NCBI GenBank assembly: GCA_002162765.1
Contig: MAAR01000011.1
Coordinates: 186,001-250,000 of the forward strand
DNA: 64,000 nt
Direction of reading: 5' to 3'
Source of the DNA: Flavobacteriales bacterium 34_180_T64
GTDB lineage: Bacteria > Bacteroidota > Bacteroidia > Flavobacteriales > Flavobacteriaceae
Made by a program: the position numbers and the translations under genes. The notes under the pieces are model-generated. The model worked only from the letters and a program-made list of their open reading frames with translations. It made no database searches and was not told the DNA's origin. Position 1 is the stretch's first letter. Each line of letters starts with the position of its first letter. Shown here piece after piece: positions 1 to 9,573 of this stretch.

Positions 1-300
1 CTTTAAAAGATAATCTACTGCATTTATTTCGAAGGCTTTTAAAGCATAAGAATCATAGGCTGTAGTGAAAATAATATGAGGTGTGAACGTCAATTTTGAC
101 ACCACCGTAAAACCATTCATATCGGGCATTTGGATGTCTAAAAAAATTAAATCTGGCTCTTTTATAGGAATTAAATCTAAGGCTTCATTGCCATTTCTAC
201 ATTCACCTACCACGACAATATTATCAAAGGATTCAAGGAGTTTTAGTAAGCGCTTTCTAGCTAAAAACTCATCATCAATAATTACACATCTTAATTTCAT
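1..300 (-). CDS. LytTR-type response regulator, receiver domain (3' end outside window)
   Basis: The first 100 codons of a two-component response regulator are present and the gene runs off the left edge. The N-terminus has the acidic pocket D9-D10, the phospho-acceptor Asp at D55 in FLDIQMPDMNGF, and the conserved Lys at the edge (K100 in AVDYLLK). This receiver style is typical of LytTR/AlgR regulators, but the DNA-binding domain is not visible, so that part is inferred from the LytS-type kinase immediately upstream. Its ATG lies 2 nt after the kinase stop, so the two are almost certainly co-transcribed and act as a pair. Confidence 0.88.
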   Translation of the reverse strand, partial: MKLRCVIIDDEFLARKRLLKLLESFDNIVVVGECRNGNEALDLIPIKEPDLIFLDIQMPDMNGFTVVSKLTFTPHIIFTTAYDSYALKAFEINAVDYLLK

Positions 301-302
301 AC

Positions 303-1409
303 CTACTTTATAATTGGTAAAACAATTTTTGCCGAATACAATTCTGGAGTCACAAAATCGGATTCAAACAAAAATCGATTCTGATAAAATTGCTTCAGTC
401 TTTCTTTAATATTTATAAGTCCAATGCCTGTTCCTGGTGGTCTCACATAAGTATTATTAGTATTATAGGTGTTTGAAATTTGCAACACCAAAGCATCTTC
501 ATGTAATTCTTGAGAATGCTCTTGTTTAATCGTGATTATGATCTTGCCATTATCTACGGTTGGAATAATGCCATATTTCACAGCATTTTCAACCAAAGGT
601 TGAAAAATCATATTTGGAATTTTTAAGTGGGTCACCATTGGATCCACATTGTAATTAATAGTCACTCGATCTTGATAACGGACTTGCTCTAAATCTAAAT
701 AGTCTTTAATAAATTTAAGTTCATCTCTAACAGTAACCAATTGCTCGGCATCATACTCTAGCAAACTGCGTAACATAGCTCCTAATTTACTCAACATTGT
801 TTGCGATTTCTTAGTGTCTATATCAATCATAGAAGCGATTGAATGTAGGGTATTAAACAAGAAATGTGGTTGTAATTGCATCCGTAAGGCATTAAGTTGT
901 GAGGCTATTAACGCTTTTTGATTATTGATAAACTTCTTCTGATAATCGAAGGCAAGAAAAACAGCACCAATAACCAGAAGCTCAATAAAACTTGAAAAAC
1001 TGCCAATAACAAGAACCACCATACTATTCCGTCCAAAGAAATCTTTCATATAGCCACTATTCAAATAATTAATGTAGTCATCTATTCGGGAGGCTACTAA
1101 TTGATGAAAAGCAGCCAGTAAAACACAACCCAATAAAAATTTAAATACTCGTGAAAATTTAATTTGGCCAGTATTTTGAATATGTTTAGTTAAAAAATAG
1201 GCGAGCGGTGTTAAAATGGCCCAAAGCAAATATGTTATCAGTATTTTTAATGAGGTTAATAACCAACTAAACGGATAATTATATTGATTGATTAAATGAT
1301 TCGCATAGGCTTTTAAAATAAAGAACAGGCTTACAAGCAGACTTACTATTACTATTTTATGAAAAGCGATAGGTAAGTTTTTATAATATGACGGTATTGA
1401 TGGCTTCAT
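303..1409 (-). CDS. LytS/YpdA-family sensor histidine kinase
   Basis: Membrane sensor kinase of the His_kinase (PF06580) type. About four hydrophobic segments fill residues 15-155, with no recognisable extracytoplasmic sensor domain. The phospho-acceptor box LQPHFLFNTLHSI places the His at 182, followed by an N-box (MIFQPLVENAVKYG, about residue 265) and a G-box (GTGIGLINIKERL, near 328). It should phosphorylate the response regulator that starts 2 nt downstream. The ligand cannot be told from sequence. Length (368 aa) is normal for the family. The ATG start directly precedes a hydrophobic segment. Confidence 0.9.
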   Translation of the reverse strand: MKPSIPSYYKNLPIAFHKIVIVSLLVSLFFILKAYANHLINQYNYPFSWLLTSLKILITYLLWAILTPLAYFLTKHIQNTGQIKFSRVFKFLLGCVLLAAFHQLVASRIDDYINYLNSGYMKDFFGRNSMVVLVIGSFSSFIELLVIGAVFLAFDYQKKFINNQKALIASQLNALRMQLQPHFLFNTLHSIASMIDIDTKKSQTMLSKLGAMLRSLLEYDAEQLVTVRDELKFIKDYLDLEQVRYQDRVTINYNVDPMVTHLKIPNMIFQPLVENAVKYGIIPTVDNGKIIITIKQEHSQELHEDALVLQISNTYNTNNTYVRPPGTGIGLINIKERLKQFYQNRFLFESDFVTPELYSAKIVLPIIK

Positions 1410-1594
1410 TAAAATTTAATAATCATTGAAAGATACTCTTATTTTAAAAGTTTATTTCCAACATTTAATATATTTGTTATCAGTTTTATTTTAAATTACG
1501 TCTTATGAAACGAGCATGTTAAAAACTTTATCACTCAAAGGAATGATTAATAGCGAACAACATGTGTCCATTAAAAAACAATAAATATATCCAC

Positions 1595-2074
1595 ATGAAA
1601 TTAAATAGTCTTCTTTTATTTTTAGCGGTTACGGTATTATTTGCGGGTTGCAAGAATGAGAAACACACTACAGGTGATACAAATTTAAAAACAAATAGTC
1701 CAGCTCTAAAAAATATCAGTGAATTATCCTATTTAGAGATATATCACGCTCTTTTTGTTGATGATAATGGTGGTTTTGATGCCCATGGTGATTTGTATGG
1801 TCAAGATGCAGTTTCAAGTTTGATTATCAATTCTGAAAATAATGATTGTGGGAATGCCCTATTTTTACTAAATAATTCAGATAAACCTATTGTTCTAGCG
1901 GTAAAAGCCTCCTTCAGTCTTACAGGCAATCCTGTCAACGAAATGACGAGAGCCTATACTATAAAACCAACCGATACGCTTTCTTTAGGGCATTCTGTAC
2001 TCTGCTACGATGGTAAAGAATATCCTATTAAGAGAGACATAATTTCGGCTGGTTTTAGTGCTAATAGCCAATAG
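1595..2074 (+). CDS. putative lipoprotein of unknown function
   Basis: I do not recognise the family. I chose the internal ATG at 1595 rather than the upstream in-frame ATG at 1562 because it gives a normal lipoprotein signal peptide: MKLN, a hydrophobic stretch, then the lipobox LFAGC. The 11 extra residues of the longer form would bury the signal. The mature part is about 140 aa, globular and acidic, with no metal-binding or catalytic signature that I can see. It probably sits on a membrane facing the periplasm. A TATATTTG promoter-like box lies at 1469-1476. It is convergent with the DUF2911 gene, with only 5 nt between the stops. Confidence 0.7.
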   Translation: MKLNSLLLFLAVTVLFAGCKNEKHTTGDTNLKTNSPALKNISELSYLEIYHALFVDDNGGFDAHGDLYGQDAVSSLIINSENNDCGNALFLLNNSDKPIVLAVKASFSLTGNPVNEMTRAYTIKPTDTLSLGHSVLCYDGKEYPIKRDIISAGFSANSQ

Positions 2075-2079
2075 AAGAT

Positions 2080-3180
2080 TTATTTACTAGTTAACTGTTT
2101 TATCAACGCATCGTTACTATCCTTAACAAATTTTGGAGGATTAAAACTGTTTGATTTTTTAAACATTTTAAGAGCTGCTTTATTTTTACCTTTGGCCATA
2201 TATGCCTCTCCCAAACTGTTATGCACATTGGCATCTTTAGGATTACGCTTCACATTTAATTCGAAAAACTCAATCGCTTTATCCAATTGATTATTACCCA
2301 TAAGTAAATAACCTAGTCCATTAAGTTGATTTAGATCGGCTAAATCTGAAGCGTCATTTAATATAGACAAGGCCTCATTTAACTTTTCTTGCTTAAAAAG
2401 AATTGCTCCTTTCAAGCTAAGGTTTTGAAAGTTTTTTTGTGAAGTGATAGACTCATTAACCCATTGTAATGCTAATTCTGGTTTGTAATTTGCTCTACTC
2501 AAGTATTGTGCTCCGTCAAATTTTCCTTTCCATCCAAACCCAACTTGCCCTCTTAATTCTTCTTTTAGATTATTAGTAACCAGTTCAGTAGTATTTGCAG
2601 TGACCATAAATGGGATTTGTTTGTTTTCCCAACTTAGAGAAATTTCTGCAGCGCTTGTATCTAATCCGGTAGCGCTATAATTCAATACATTCTGAAAGGT
2701 ATTATCTCTCATTTTCACGTCAACACGTAGTACATCTTCTTCAGGAGTGTACCAAAAACTTCCCCATGAACTCGTATTACTAGAAAAAATAATGGTGGCA
2801 TTATTCTCATCCTTGATAATCATATGCAATCCGTATGTTCCTGCTTTTAAGTTTTTATCTTCTACTTTAACATCCGTTCCGAAAGAAATCGTTGTGTTTT
2901 CATCAGCACCTGCTCGCCACGGAATTTCCCCTTTACCTGCAAAATTTATTTTCTGCAAGCCAAAAGGAATTTGTTGTCCCCAAATTTTTCCTGTTCTGTC
3001 ACCTCTTGCTACAATTACCTTTGGAGCACCATAGTTTATGGATACTTTGGTAATACCAAAGGTTTGGCTGAACTCAGCTCTTGGGCTACGTTTAGGAGTT
3101 GTAACCCCAGATTGTGCAAAACTATAGGTCGTAAATAGCATAATGGCGATCAACCATAAATTTGTTTTTAATGTTTTCAT
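2080..3180 (-). CDS. DUF2911 domain protein with C-terminal TPR repeats, secreted
   Basis: A signal peptide (residues 1-22, ending SFAQ) is followed by a DUF2911 domain over about residues 30-200, with family hallmarks such as PRAEFSQTFG, ISINYGAP-like and KAGTYGLHMI segments. The C-terminal third (about 245-360) has TPR-type helices, for example LGYLLMGNNQLDKAIEFFELN and VHNSLGEAYMAKGKNKAALKMF. DUF2911 proteins are common in Bacteroidota; their function is not established. The protein is expected in the periplasm or outside the cell. It appears to be transcribed alone from a promoter in the 237-bp gap shared with the divergent esterase-like gene. Confidence 0.85.
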   Translation of the reverse strand: MKTLKTNLWLIAIMLFTTYSFAQSGVTTPKRSPRAEFSQTFGITKVSINYGAPKVIVARGDRTGKIWGQQIPFGLQKINFAGKGEIPWRAGADENTTISFGTDVKVEDKNLKAGTYGLHMIIKDENNATIIFSSNTSSWGSFWYTPEEDVLRVDVKMRDNTFQNVLNYSATGLDTSAAEISLSWENKQIPFMVTANTTELVTNNLKEELRGQVGFGWKGKFDGAQYLSRANYKPELALQWVNESITSQKNFQNLSLKGAILFKQEKLNEALSILNDASDLADLNQLNGLGYLLMGNNQLDKAIEFFELNVKRNPKDANVHNSLGEAYMAKGKNKAALKMFKKSNSFNPPKFVKDSNDALIKQLTSK

Positions 3181-3360
3181 TTTTAAAAAGTTTTAATTGA
3201 ATATATAATATTTATATCCGCAAAATTATAAGAACAGTACTGTGCTAAATAGCATAATGTGACGACCCGTTTATTTTGTGATAGTTGGTAGGAATGTTTT
3301 GAGTTTTTGGTTTTGGTCAACCATATATCACATATCGAACTAGTAATCACAAATATATTT

Positions 3361-3388
3361 TTGATCCTTTAAAGAGGTTATATTTTTG
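3361..3388 (+). promoter_or_regulatory. Bacteroidota-type promoter for the 3418 operon
   Basis: TTG at 3361-3363, a 17-bp spacer, then TATTTTTG at 3381-3388. This matches the Bacteroidota TTG / TAnnTTTG consensus, and the box ends 29 bp before the ATG of the first gene. Confidence 0.5.
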
Positions 3389-3417
3389 ACTCATCTTAAG
3401 CCATAAAAAACTATATA

Positions 3418-4095
3418 ATGAAAACTTACATCGGAATTATTTTAGCATTCATCCTTAGTACCAATTGTATTCAAGCACAATCAAATGCTTTCAAAACATA
3501 TAAAGCGTTCAACGGCATTACATTTGAGTATGCCTTATTACTCCCAGAAAACTTTGACTCAAATAAAAGCTATAAAACAATAGTTTCTTTTGCTGGCGTT
3601 GAACCAAAGGATGATCTTTCAGAAGCCACAATCACTACCTTATGGAAAAACCACAAAAGGCATCATACAATTGTTATTGTGCCAAAAGTTCCAATAGGTG
3701 AATCTGATTGGATAAGTCATCCAATCCATCATGGATTTAATGATTTTCTGAAATTCATTAAAGGACAGTTTAAAGTAAAAAATAAGAAGTTTCATTTTGT
3801 TGGTTATCAAGGAGGTTGCGTACCAGCACAGACCTATATTAGTATGTTAGATTTTCCACCAGCATCTTTAACAGTTTTATCCAGTGATAATTGGGATCAT
3901 TATGACGATAAAAACTACAGCAGACTTTCAAAGCTGGAAATTCCAATTCACCTTATCTATCACAAATCAAACGAACGTGGAATTAAAAAAGGACGCCAAG
4001 TCGAGCAAGTATTAAAAGCAAAAGGCACTGAGGTAACTTTGAAAATCTCAGAAGATTTTATTGCCGAGTTAGAATCTATGATTTCAAAAAACTAA
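3418..4095 (+). CDS. secreted alpha/beta-hydrolase-like protein, probable pseudoenzyme
   Basis: A signal peptide (residues 1-20, ending IQAQ) is followed by a fold resembling small secreted esterases: FEYALLLPENFDSNKSYKTIV, then the strand-turn KKFHFVGYQGGCVPA where the nucleophile elbow should be. The elbow reads G-Y-Q-G-G, with Gln where the catalytic Ser normally sits, and I see no convincing catalytic His near the C-terminus. It lies 12 nt upstream of a paralogue that does keep a Ser (FSANS) and a late His. I infer a non-catalytic partner or a binding protein. A true hydrolase with an unusual nucleophile cannot be excluded. Confidence 0.6.
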   Translation: MKTYIGIILAFILSTNCIQAQSNAFKTYKAFNGITFEYALLLPENFDSNKSYKTIVSFAGVEPKDDLSEATITTLWKNHKRHHTIVIVPKVPIGESDWISHPIHHGFNDFLKFIKGQFKVKNKKFHFVGYQGGCVPAQTYISMLDFPPASLTVLSSDNWDHYDDKNYSRLSKLEIPIHLIYHKSNERGIKKGRQVEQVLKAKGTEVTLKISEDFIAELESMISKN

Positions 4096-4107
4096 ATAAT
4101 AATTATT

Positions 4108-4782
4108 ATGAAAATTTCAAACAACTCAATTCTAGTGTTAGTAGTAGCGTTTTTCCTTTATACATTGCCGTTTTTTGGGCAGCAGAAGCTTGATAGTTTC
4201 AAATACAACGACAAAAGTTTTAACTATACGATTCAATTGCCTTTAAATTATGATGCGACCAAAGAATATCCTGTCTTAATAGGACCTTCTGACGCCGAAT
4301 CAATTAATGATGAAAGTTTTTATTGGCAAGGCGTAAAAAATACTCAAGGCTGGATCCTTATTGGGTACAGAATTTATGGTGCTACAAATAGAACAGGAGA
4401 GATTACAGCACTATTGGAACATTTAAAGGCAAACTATTCTGTGGAAGGCAATAAGTTTCACGCCGTTTGTTTTAGTGCTAACAGCGCAAGTATTTTTGAG
4501 TTGGTTATGAAAATGCCCAGTTATTTTGCGGGTATAACAGGCATGGCTGGAAACCCTAATAATGGCAACAAAGAAAAGTTAAAGCAATTAAAAGGGGTGA
4601 ATGTTCAGTTTGTTGTTGGCGATAGAGATACCTATTGGATGCGTTCAGCCCAAAAAAGTCACCAAATTTTACAAGAGCTAGGTATAGAAAGCACAATAGA
4701 AATTATCAAAAATGGAGAACATGTTATGAAACCACTCATAGGAAAAGGTTTTTTGGATAGAGCAGAACGTTTAAGAGAATAG
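4108..4782 (+). CDS. secreted alpha/beta hydrolase (esterase-like)
   Basis: A signal peptide (residues 1-24, ending FFGQ) precedes a small alpha/beta-hydrolase fold related to the upstream gene: FNYTIQLPLNYDATKEYPVLI, then the candidate nucleophile elbow HAVCFSANSAS, an Asp-containing strand VVGDRDTYW, and a late His in NGEHVMKP. That gives a plausible Ser-Asp-His triad. The substrate is unknown; the overall look resembles polyester or acyl esterases. It is second of three closely spaced genes (12 nt after its paralogue, 3 nt before the SUMF1-like gene). Confidence 0.65.
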   Translation: MKISNNSILVLVVAFFLYTLPFFGQQKLDSFKYNDKSFNYTIQLPLNYDATKEYPVLIGPSDAESINDESFYWQGVKNTQGWILIGYRIYGATNRTGEITALLEHLKANYSVEGNKFHAVCFSANSASIFELVMKMPSYFAGITGMAGNPNNGNKEKLKQLKGVNVQFVVGDRDTYWMRSAQKSHQILQELGIESTIEIIKNGEHVMKPLIGKGFLDRAERLRE

Positions 4783-4785
4783 AGG

Positions 4786-5577
4786 ATGAAAAAGTTAGTT
4801 TATTTCTTATTACCACTCATCATTGTTGTTTCGTTTCTGTTTCAGTCATTTAAAAGAATAGACGGTGAAGATCGTGTTAATAAAGTAAAACTCTTTCATT
4901 TAATTGAAGGTGTTACAATAAAAATGATTTGGGTTGAACCAGGAACGTTTTTAATGGGAAGTTCTAATGATGAATTAGGACGTTCTTCAGAACGAGAAAC
5001 TCAACACGAAGTAGTGCTTAGTAAGGGCTATTGGTTGGCTGAAACGGAAATAACACAGCAAAAGTGGGAAAAAATAATGAACTATAATCCAAGTTTAAAT
5101 ATTGGAGGTAATTTACCAGTTGACCAAGTTTCATATATAGAGATTCAGGAATTTCTAACAAAAATCAATCGTAAATCTGGGACATTTAGATTGCCTACAG
5201 AAGCTGAATGGGAATATGCCTGTAGAGCAGGATCTACAAGTGCCTATGCTACGAGCCCAATTGACGAGATGGTTTGGCATATAGGTAATTCAGGAAGACA
5301 ATCTCATCCTGTGGCCCAGAAAATGGCGAATGCATGGGGATTTTATGATATGCAAGGCAATATCTTAGAATGGTGTTCAGATTGGTTTCAAGAAGATAAT
5401 ACCAAAGACAATTTCGACCCAAAAGGGCCAGAATCTGGAGTCTTTAAGATACAACGCGGAGGACAGTTTACCGGTCGAACAAAGCATACGCGTGCAGCAG
5501 ATAGACAAAGAGAAGTGCCTGATAGTAAAGATTTTTTCGTAGGTTTTAGATTAGCACATGACGAATTAAAAAATTAA
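4786..5577 (+). CDS. SUMF1/FGE-sulfatase-fold protein, membrane-tethered or secreted
   Basis: After an N-terminal hydrophobic segment (residues 1-22) the protein has the formylglycine-generating-enzyme fold: WVEPGTFLMGS, TEITQQKWEKIM, FRLPTEAEWEYACRAG, WGFYDMQGNILEWCSDW and VGFRLAHD near the end. The paired active-site cysteines of true sulfatase-modifying enzymes should lie in the segment RGGQFTGRTKHTRAADR, and that segment has no Cys. It is therefore probably not a sulfatase maturase but one of the many SUMF1-fold proteins that bind or modify something else. No sulfatase gene is nearby. It is the third gene of the esterase-like operon. Confidence 0.8.
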   Translation: MKKLVYFLLPLIIVVSFLFQSFKRIDGEDRVNKVKLFHLIEGVTIKMIWVEPGTFLMGSSNDELGRSSERETQHEVVLSKGYWLAETEITQQKWEKIMNYNPSLNIGGNLPVDQVSYIEIQEFLTKINRKSGTFRLPTEAEWEYACRAGSTSAYATSPIDEMVWHIGNSGRQSHPVAQKMANAWGFYDMQGNILEWCSDWFQEDNTKDNFDPKGPESGVFKIQRGGQFTGRTKHTRAADRQREVPDSKDFFVGFRLAHDELKN

Positions 5578-5736
5578 AGCACAATACCATTTTAATAAAA
5601 GAGCAAGCCATTTTATATGTGTTTGGAATGTTTTCTTACGGTAATTAAATAATTTTCAATCTGACGGAATTATCATTTCTTCAGCTTTTATGGGCTTCTT
5701 TACTTTATTTCGCTAAATAATTATAAAAGTAAAGTT

Positions 5737-6858
5737 ATGCTTAAAAAATATCCTATTATTAAAAAGACATTAAAATGGACATTAATTTCATCTACAAGTT
5801 TACTTGTTATACTTATTATTTTTGGAATATGGTTTGTGAGTTTGCTGCCCAGGGAAGAAATGAAAGCAAGGTTTAAAACAATAGAAACAAGTTCAATCGA
5901 TAGTATTCCGTATGTATCTGAGAATGTTCTTTCAAAACGCGGGAAAATATTAGCAGTAGTTACAAGTAGTAATACTATGGGAAACAGTGGCAAAAGCACT
6001 GGATATGAATTAACTGAATTATCGCGTGCCTATTATGTGTTTAAGGCAAATGGTTTTGATGTAGATATTGCAAGCCCATTAGGAGGTAAACCGCCGGTTG
6101 TTATTGATGACGATGACATGGGGGAATTCGATTACGCGTTTTTAAACGATACCATTGCACAATATAAAACGAGCCATACAATTGCGATGAATGCTGTGGT
6201 TGCAGAAGAGTATCAAGCTATATTTTTTGTTGGAGGAAAAGGTGCCATGTTCGATTTTCCAGACAATAAAGCAATCCAATCTATAATTCGTAATTATTAT
6301 CAATCTGGCAAAGTTATCGGAGCAGTTTGTCATGGCCCAGCGGCATTGGTGAATGTGACTCTAGATAATGGACGTCCTCTTATTGAAAACAAAAAAGTAA
6401 GTGGCTTTACAAATAACGAAGAATTGCTTTTAATCCCAGATGCAAAGTCAATATTTCCGTTTTTATTACAAGATAAATTGGCCGCTCAAGGCGCTAAATT
6501 TAATGAAGGACCCATGTATTTGGAAAACATTAGTCACGATAAAAATTTAATAACCGGACAAAACCCATGGTCTACATGGCTATTGGCAGAAACCATGATT
6601 AAACAATTGGGTTATACACCGAAGTATAGGGGAATTACTGGAGAAGAGAATGCTGTTAAAGTTTTGAAAGTTTATGAGAATTACGGATCAGAGAAAGCTA
6701 AGGCATTAATTGAAACAATGGCATCTGAAGAAAACACACCAATGTCTAGAGAATTCATCGCATCACATAGTGTAATAGCTGTTATGCAAGGGGATGTAGG
6801 GCGCTTTTTTGGTTTAGTTCGTTTGGTTTCTTACGCTAAAAGTAAATCTAAAAATTAG
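5737..6858 (+). CDS. DJ-1/PfpI family protein (type 1 glutamine amidotransferase-like), membrane-anchored
   Basis: A single N-terminal transmembrane helix (residues 12-34) is followed by a DJ-1/PfpI domain. The nucleophile elbow VIGAVCHGPAALVN puts the conserved Cys at 198 next to His199, as in Hsp31-like and YajL-like proteins. An insert or C-terminal extension (about residues 290-373) has no family I recognise. Known relatives include glyoxalases, chaperones and deglycases; the membrane anchor suggests action at the cell envelope. It is 12 nt upstream of a membrane-anchored amidohydrolase and is likely co-transcribed with it. Confidence 0.8.
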   Translation: MLKKYPIIKKTLKWTLISSTSLLVILIIFGIWFVSLLPREEMKARFKTIETSSIDSIPYVSENVLSKRGKILAVVTSSNTMGNSGKSTGYELTELSRAYYVFKANGFDVDIASPLGGKPPVVIDDDDMGEFDYAFLNDTIAQYKTSHTIAMNAVVAEEYQAIFFVGGKGAMFDFPDNKAIQSIIRNYYQSGKVIGAVCHGPAALVNVTLDNGRPLIENKKVSGFTNNEELLLIPDAKSIFPFLLQDKLAAQGAKFNEGPMYLENISHDKNLITGQNPWSTWLLAETMIKQLGYTPKYRGITGEENAVKVLKVYENYGSEKAKALIETMASEENTPMSREFIASHSVIAVMQGDVGRFFGLVRLVSYAKSKSKN

Positions 6859-6870
6859 TAATATCTTAAG

Positions 6871-8433
6871 ATGAAAAAAAAAATCACTAAAATACTTAAA
6901 GGGTTTTTCCTGTTACTAGTATTGATCCTAATTCTGATTACATCTGCCATTTTATGGCCCATGCCATCTATAGAAACACCAAAAAAACATGCAGAAATTT
7001 TAATAACATCCATAGATCTAATTGATGTTAAAACTGGAGAGATCTTAAAAAATAGAGACCTTTTAATCGAAGGGAATACTATCATATCAATAGACACAAC
7101 TGGAATTATAAAAGTGCCAAAAACCACTTTTGTTATTAATGGAGAAGGGAAGTATGTTATTCCTGGTCTATGGGATATGCATACACATTCTAATCATCAT
7201 TCTCCTTGGTTACATCATCCATTATACATAGCAAATGGTGTTACAGGAGTTAGAGATATGTCTGGAACTTTAGATAAAAAAGACAGTTATTGGGTTGGTA
7301 GTAACGAACGTTTGAAATGGAATAATGATTTGATAAATAATAAAAGAATTACACCGAGATATGTTTTACAAAGCAGTTATCAAATAGACGGAAAGTATTC
7401 TGTGCCTAGTGATTATCCATCATTTTTTAAATTGGAAAGCACAAGTGATGTTCCCAAACTTTTAGATTTTTATAAAAAAGAAAATGTCGATTTCATTAAG
7501 GTTTATCAGCAAATAAAACCAAATTCATATAGGAAACTAGCAGTTGAAGCTCCAAAATACGGAATACATTTGGCTGGACATAAACCTATGTTTTTAAGTT
7601 TAGAAGAAGCCATAAATCTTGGACAAAAAAGCTTTGAACACGGACGCATATTTATGTTTGAATCTTTCCCTAAAGCCGATAGTTTAAAAAATCCTGAGAA
7701 CTGGAAAGAGTTCTATTCTAAATCAAAAAAATCTATAATTTCAGATTATGATGAAAATATAGCAATAAGATTGATGAAATTAATGAAAGAAAAAAATGCG
7801 TATTGGACACCAACATTACAAACTTTGAAGTTTGAAGCGAATGCACATGAGCAGCAATTTTTAAACAATTCAAATCTTAATTATGTAACACAGGTAAGAA
7901 AGAAATTATGGTGGGGAATTGATGCAAATAATAACAAAAAAAGAAATCTATCTCTCGAAGGGAAAGATGTGAGTAAAGTTTTCTATGAAGTTTCAAAAAA
8001 ACAAGTAAAAGAAGCAAGTGATATTGGAGTTTCAATTATGACTGGTACTGATGTAACTGACAGCTATACCTTTGCAGGCTTCAGTGTGCATGATGAATTA
8101 TCGGACTTAAAAGAAAGCGGGTTATCAAATTTAGAAACATTGCAAGCTGCAACGATAGTTCCTGCTCAATATGCAAATTTACAGTCCATATATGGTTCTA
8201 TAGAAGTAGGGAAAATGGCGGATTTAGTTATTCTTGATGTAAACCCCTTAGAAAATATAAACAACACAAAAATGATACATGCTGTGTTGTTGAATGGTGT
8301 TTTATATGATTCGGAAAAAATCAATGAGCTAAAGGAGTTTACAAATTCTATTGCATCTAGTTTTCATATGAATGTAAAAGTTCTCAAAAGTCTTATTGCT
8401 AGTCCGTTAATTAGAGTTCAATTTGCCGATTAA
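6871..8433 (+). CDS. amidohydrolase family protein, membrane-anchored
   Basis: The N-terminal hydrophobic helix (residues 10-30) is followed by the small beta domain and a metal-dependent amidohydrolase barrel. The metal-binding H-x-H is in WDMHTHSNHH (H104, H106). A later Lys-containing strand DFIKVYQQ, LAGHKPM, FEHGR and the Asp motif MTGTDVTD supply the other expected ligands. The C-terminus GKMADLVILDVNPLENI is typical of imidazolonepropionase-like or prolidase-like amidohydrolases. The substrate is unknown. It follows the DJ-1/PfpI gene by 12 nt and precedes an AraC regulator. Confidence 0.85.
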   Translation: MKKKITKILKGFFLLLVLILILITSAILWPMPSIETPKKHAEILITSIDLIDVKTGEILKNRDLLIEGNTIISIDTTGIIKVPKTTFVINGEGKYVIPGLWDMHTHSNHHSPWLHHPLYIANGVTGVRDMSGTLDKKDSYWVGSNERLKWNNDLINNKRITPRYVLQSSYQIDGKYSVPSDYPSFFKLESTSDVPKLLDFYKKENVDFIKVYQQIKPNSYRKLAVEAPKYGIHLAGHKPMFLSLEEAINLGQKSFEHGRIFMFESFPKADSLKNPENWKEFYSKSKKSIISDYDENIAIRLMKLMKEKNAYWTPTLQTLKFEANAHEQQFLNNSNLNYVTQVRKKLWWGIDANNNKKRNLSLEGKDVSKVFYEVSKKQVKEASDIGVSIMTGTDVTDSYTFAGFSVHDELSDLKESGLSNLETLQAATIVPAQYANLQSIYGSIEVGKMADLVILDVNPLENINNTKMIHAVLLNGVLYDSEKINELKEFTNSIASSFHMNVKVLKSLIASPLIRVQFAD

Positions 8434-8526
8434 AAAGTTATATGTTTTGCCTTAAAATACAAGTTCCTTAAAACGTTTTTCCTTTCTTCTAATTAAAATA
8501 TCCTTAAATTTGATAAAAATCTACAA

Positions 8527-9573
8527 TTGAGTTTTTTAGATATTCTTCTTATTATATTTAGTAGCGCAGGCCTCTTACATGGTGTGTTATTTGCATTATA
8601 CTTATGTTTTTTCAAAAAGAAAAAAACAGTAACTAATGTATTGTTAGGGTTAATCCTAGTGTTTATGGCGTTCAGAATAGGTAAATCTGTAATGATGAAC
8701 TTTGGTGATGGTCTGGAGCCCATTTTTATATTTATCGGCTTGACCATTTTATTGTTAATAGGACCTTTATTGAGATGGTATGTATTGGGTATGACACGAC
8801 CTAATTTTAAGTTTACAAAGACAGACTATTTTGAGTTAATTCCATTTGTTTTAATTTTTATTGCAAGCCTTTTCGTTACCAAAGAATGGTATGAGAGTAG
8901 CAAACTAGTCATCATTGTTTTTGCAAGTGGCCTTATTTTTATTTACCTCCATTTTGCTTTTTATATTATTATGGCGTGGAGAGCGCTAAAAAAGATAAAA
9001 GTAAATTACAAGGTAGCACTGCAAACAAAATCTCAAAAGGCCATATTGGATTGGTTATATCTACTAATCATAGGTTTTGTAGTTATTTGGATATCATATG
9101 TGCTAAATATTATTGAAGAGACAGTGCCTTATATTATTGGTCCAATTGTGTATTCTTTAGTTATTTATTTTTTAAGCTATAAAGCGTTTAAGCTTAAAGT
9201 AACAGATAGTGATGGAGCTGTATTTAAATTGAACGATAAAACAGCGCTTTTTAATCAAATATCCAAATTAGTTATTGACGAAAAATTATATCTTGAAGCT
9301 GATGTGTCGTTATCTAGTTTAAGTAAATTAATAGGGAAAACTACGCAAACCACCTCCGAAGTCATCAACCAATATGCCCAACAAAACTTTAATGATTTTA
9401 TTAATTATTATCGAATTCAGGATGCTAAAAAAATGCTTTCTAATATAGAAAATGAAAAGTTTACTATTTCTTCAATTGCTTTTGATACAGGTTTTAGTAG
9501 TTTATCATCATTTAATAGTGCTTTTAAAAAATTTGAAAGCACAACCCCTTCTTCTTACAGGAAATCGAAGTAA
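8527..9573 (+). CDS. AraC-family regulator with N-terminal membrane domain
   Basis: The first roughly 220 residues form about seven hydrophobic helices, followed by a C-terminal AraC/HTH_18 DNA-binding domain (about 265-345) with the second-helix signature FTISSIAFDTGFSSLSSFNSAFKKF and a terminal PSSYRKS. This integral-membrane AraC architecture is common in Flavobacteriia and suggests direct transcriptional control from the inner membrane. The start is TTG at 8527, 14 nt after a TAAATTTG promoter-like box at 8505-8512. Likely targets are neighbouring genes such as the amidohydrolase operon (inference). Confidence 0.85.
   Translation: MSFLDILLIIFSSAGLLHGVLFALYLCFFKKKKTVTNVLLGLILVFMAFRIGKSVMMNFGDGLEPIFIFIGLTILLLIGPLLRWYVLGMTRPNFKFTKTDYFELIPFVLIFIASLFVTKEWYESSKLVIIVFASGLIFIYLHFAFYIIMAWRALKKIKVNYKVALQTKSQKAILDWLYLLIIGFVVIWISYVLNIIEETVPYIIGPIVYSLVIYFLSYKAFKLKVTDSDGAVFKLNDKTALFNQISKLVIDEKLYLEADVSLSSLSKLIGKTTQTTSEVINQYAQQNFNDFINYYRIQDAKKMLSNIENEKFTISSIAFDTGFSSLSSFNSAFKKFESTTPSSYRKSK

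Noticed and set aside
4786-5577. True formylglycine-generating enzyme for sulfatases
   Set aside because: The cysteine-containing active-site segment is absent and no sulfatase gene is nearby.
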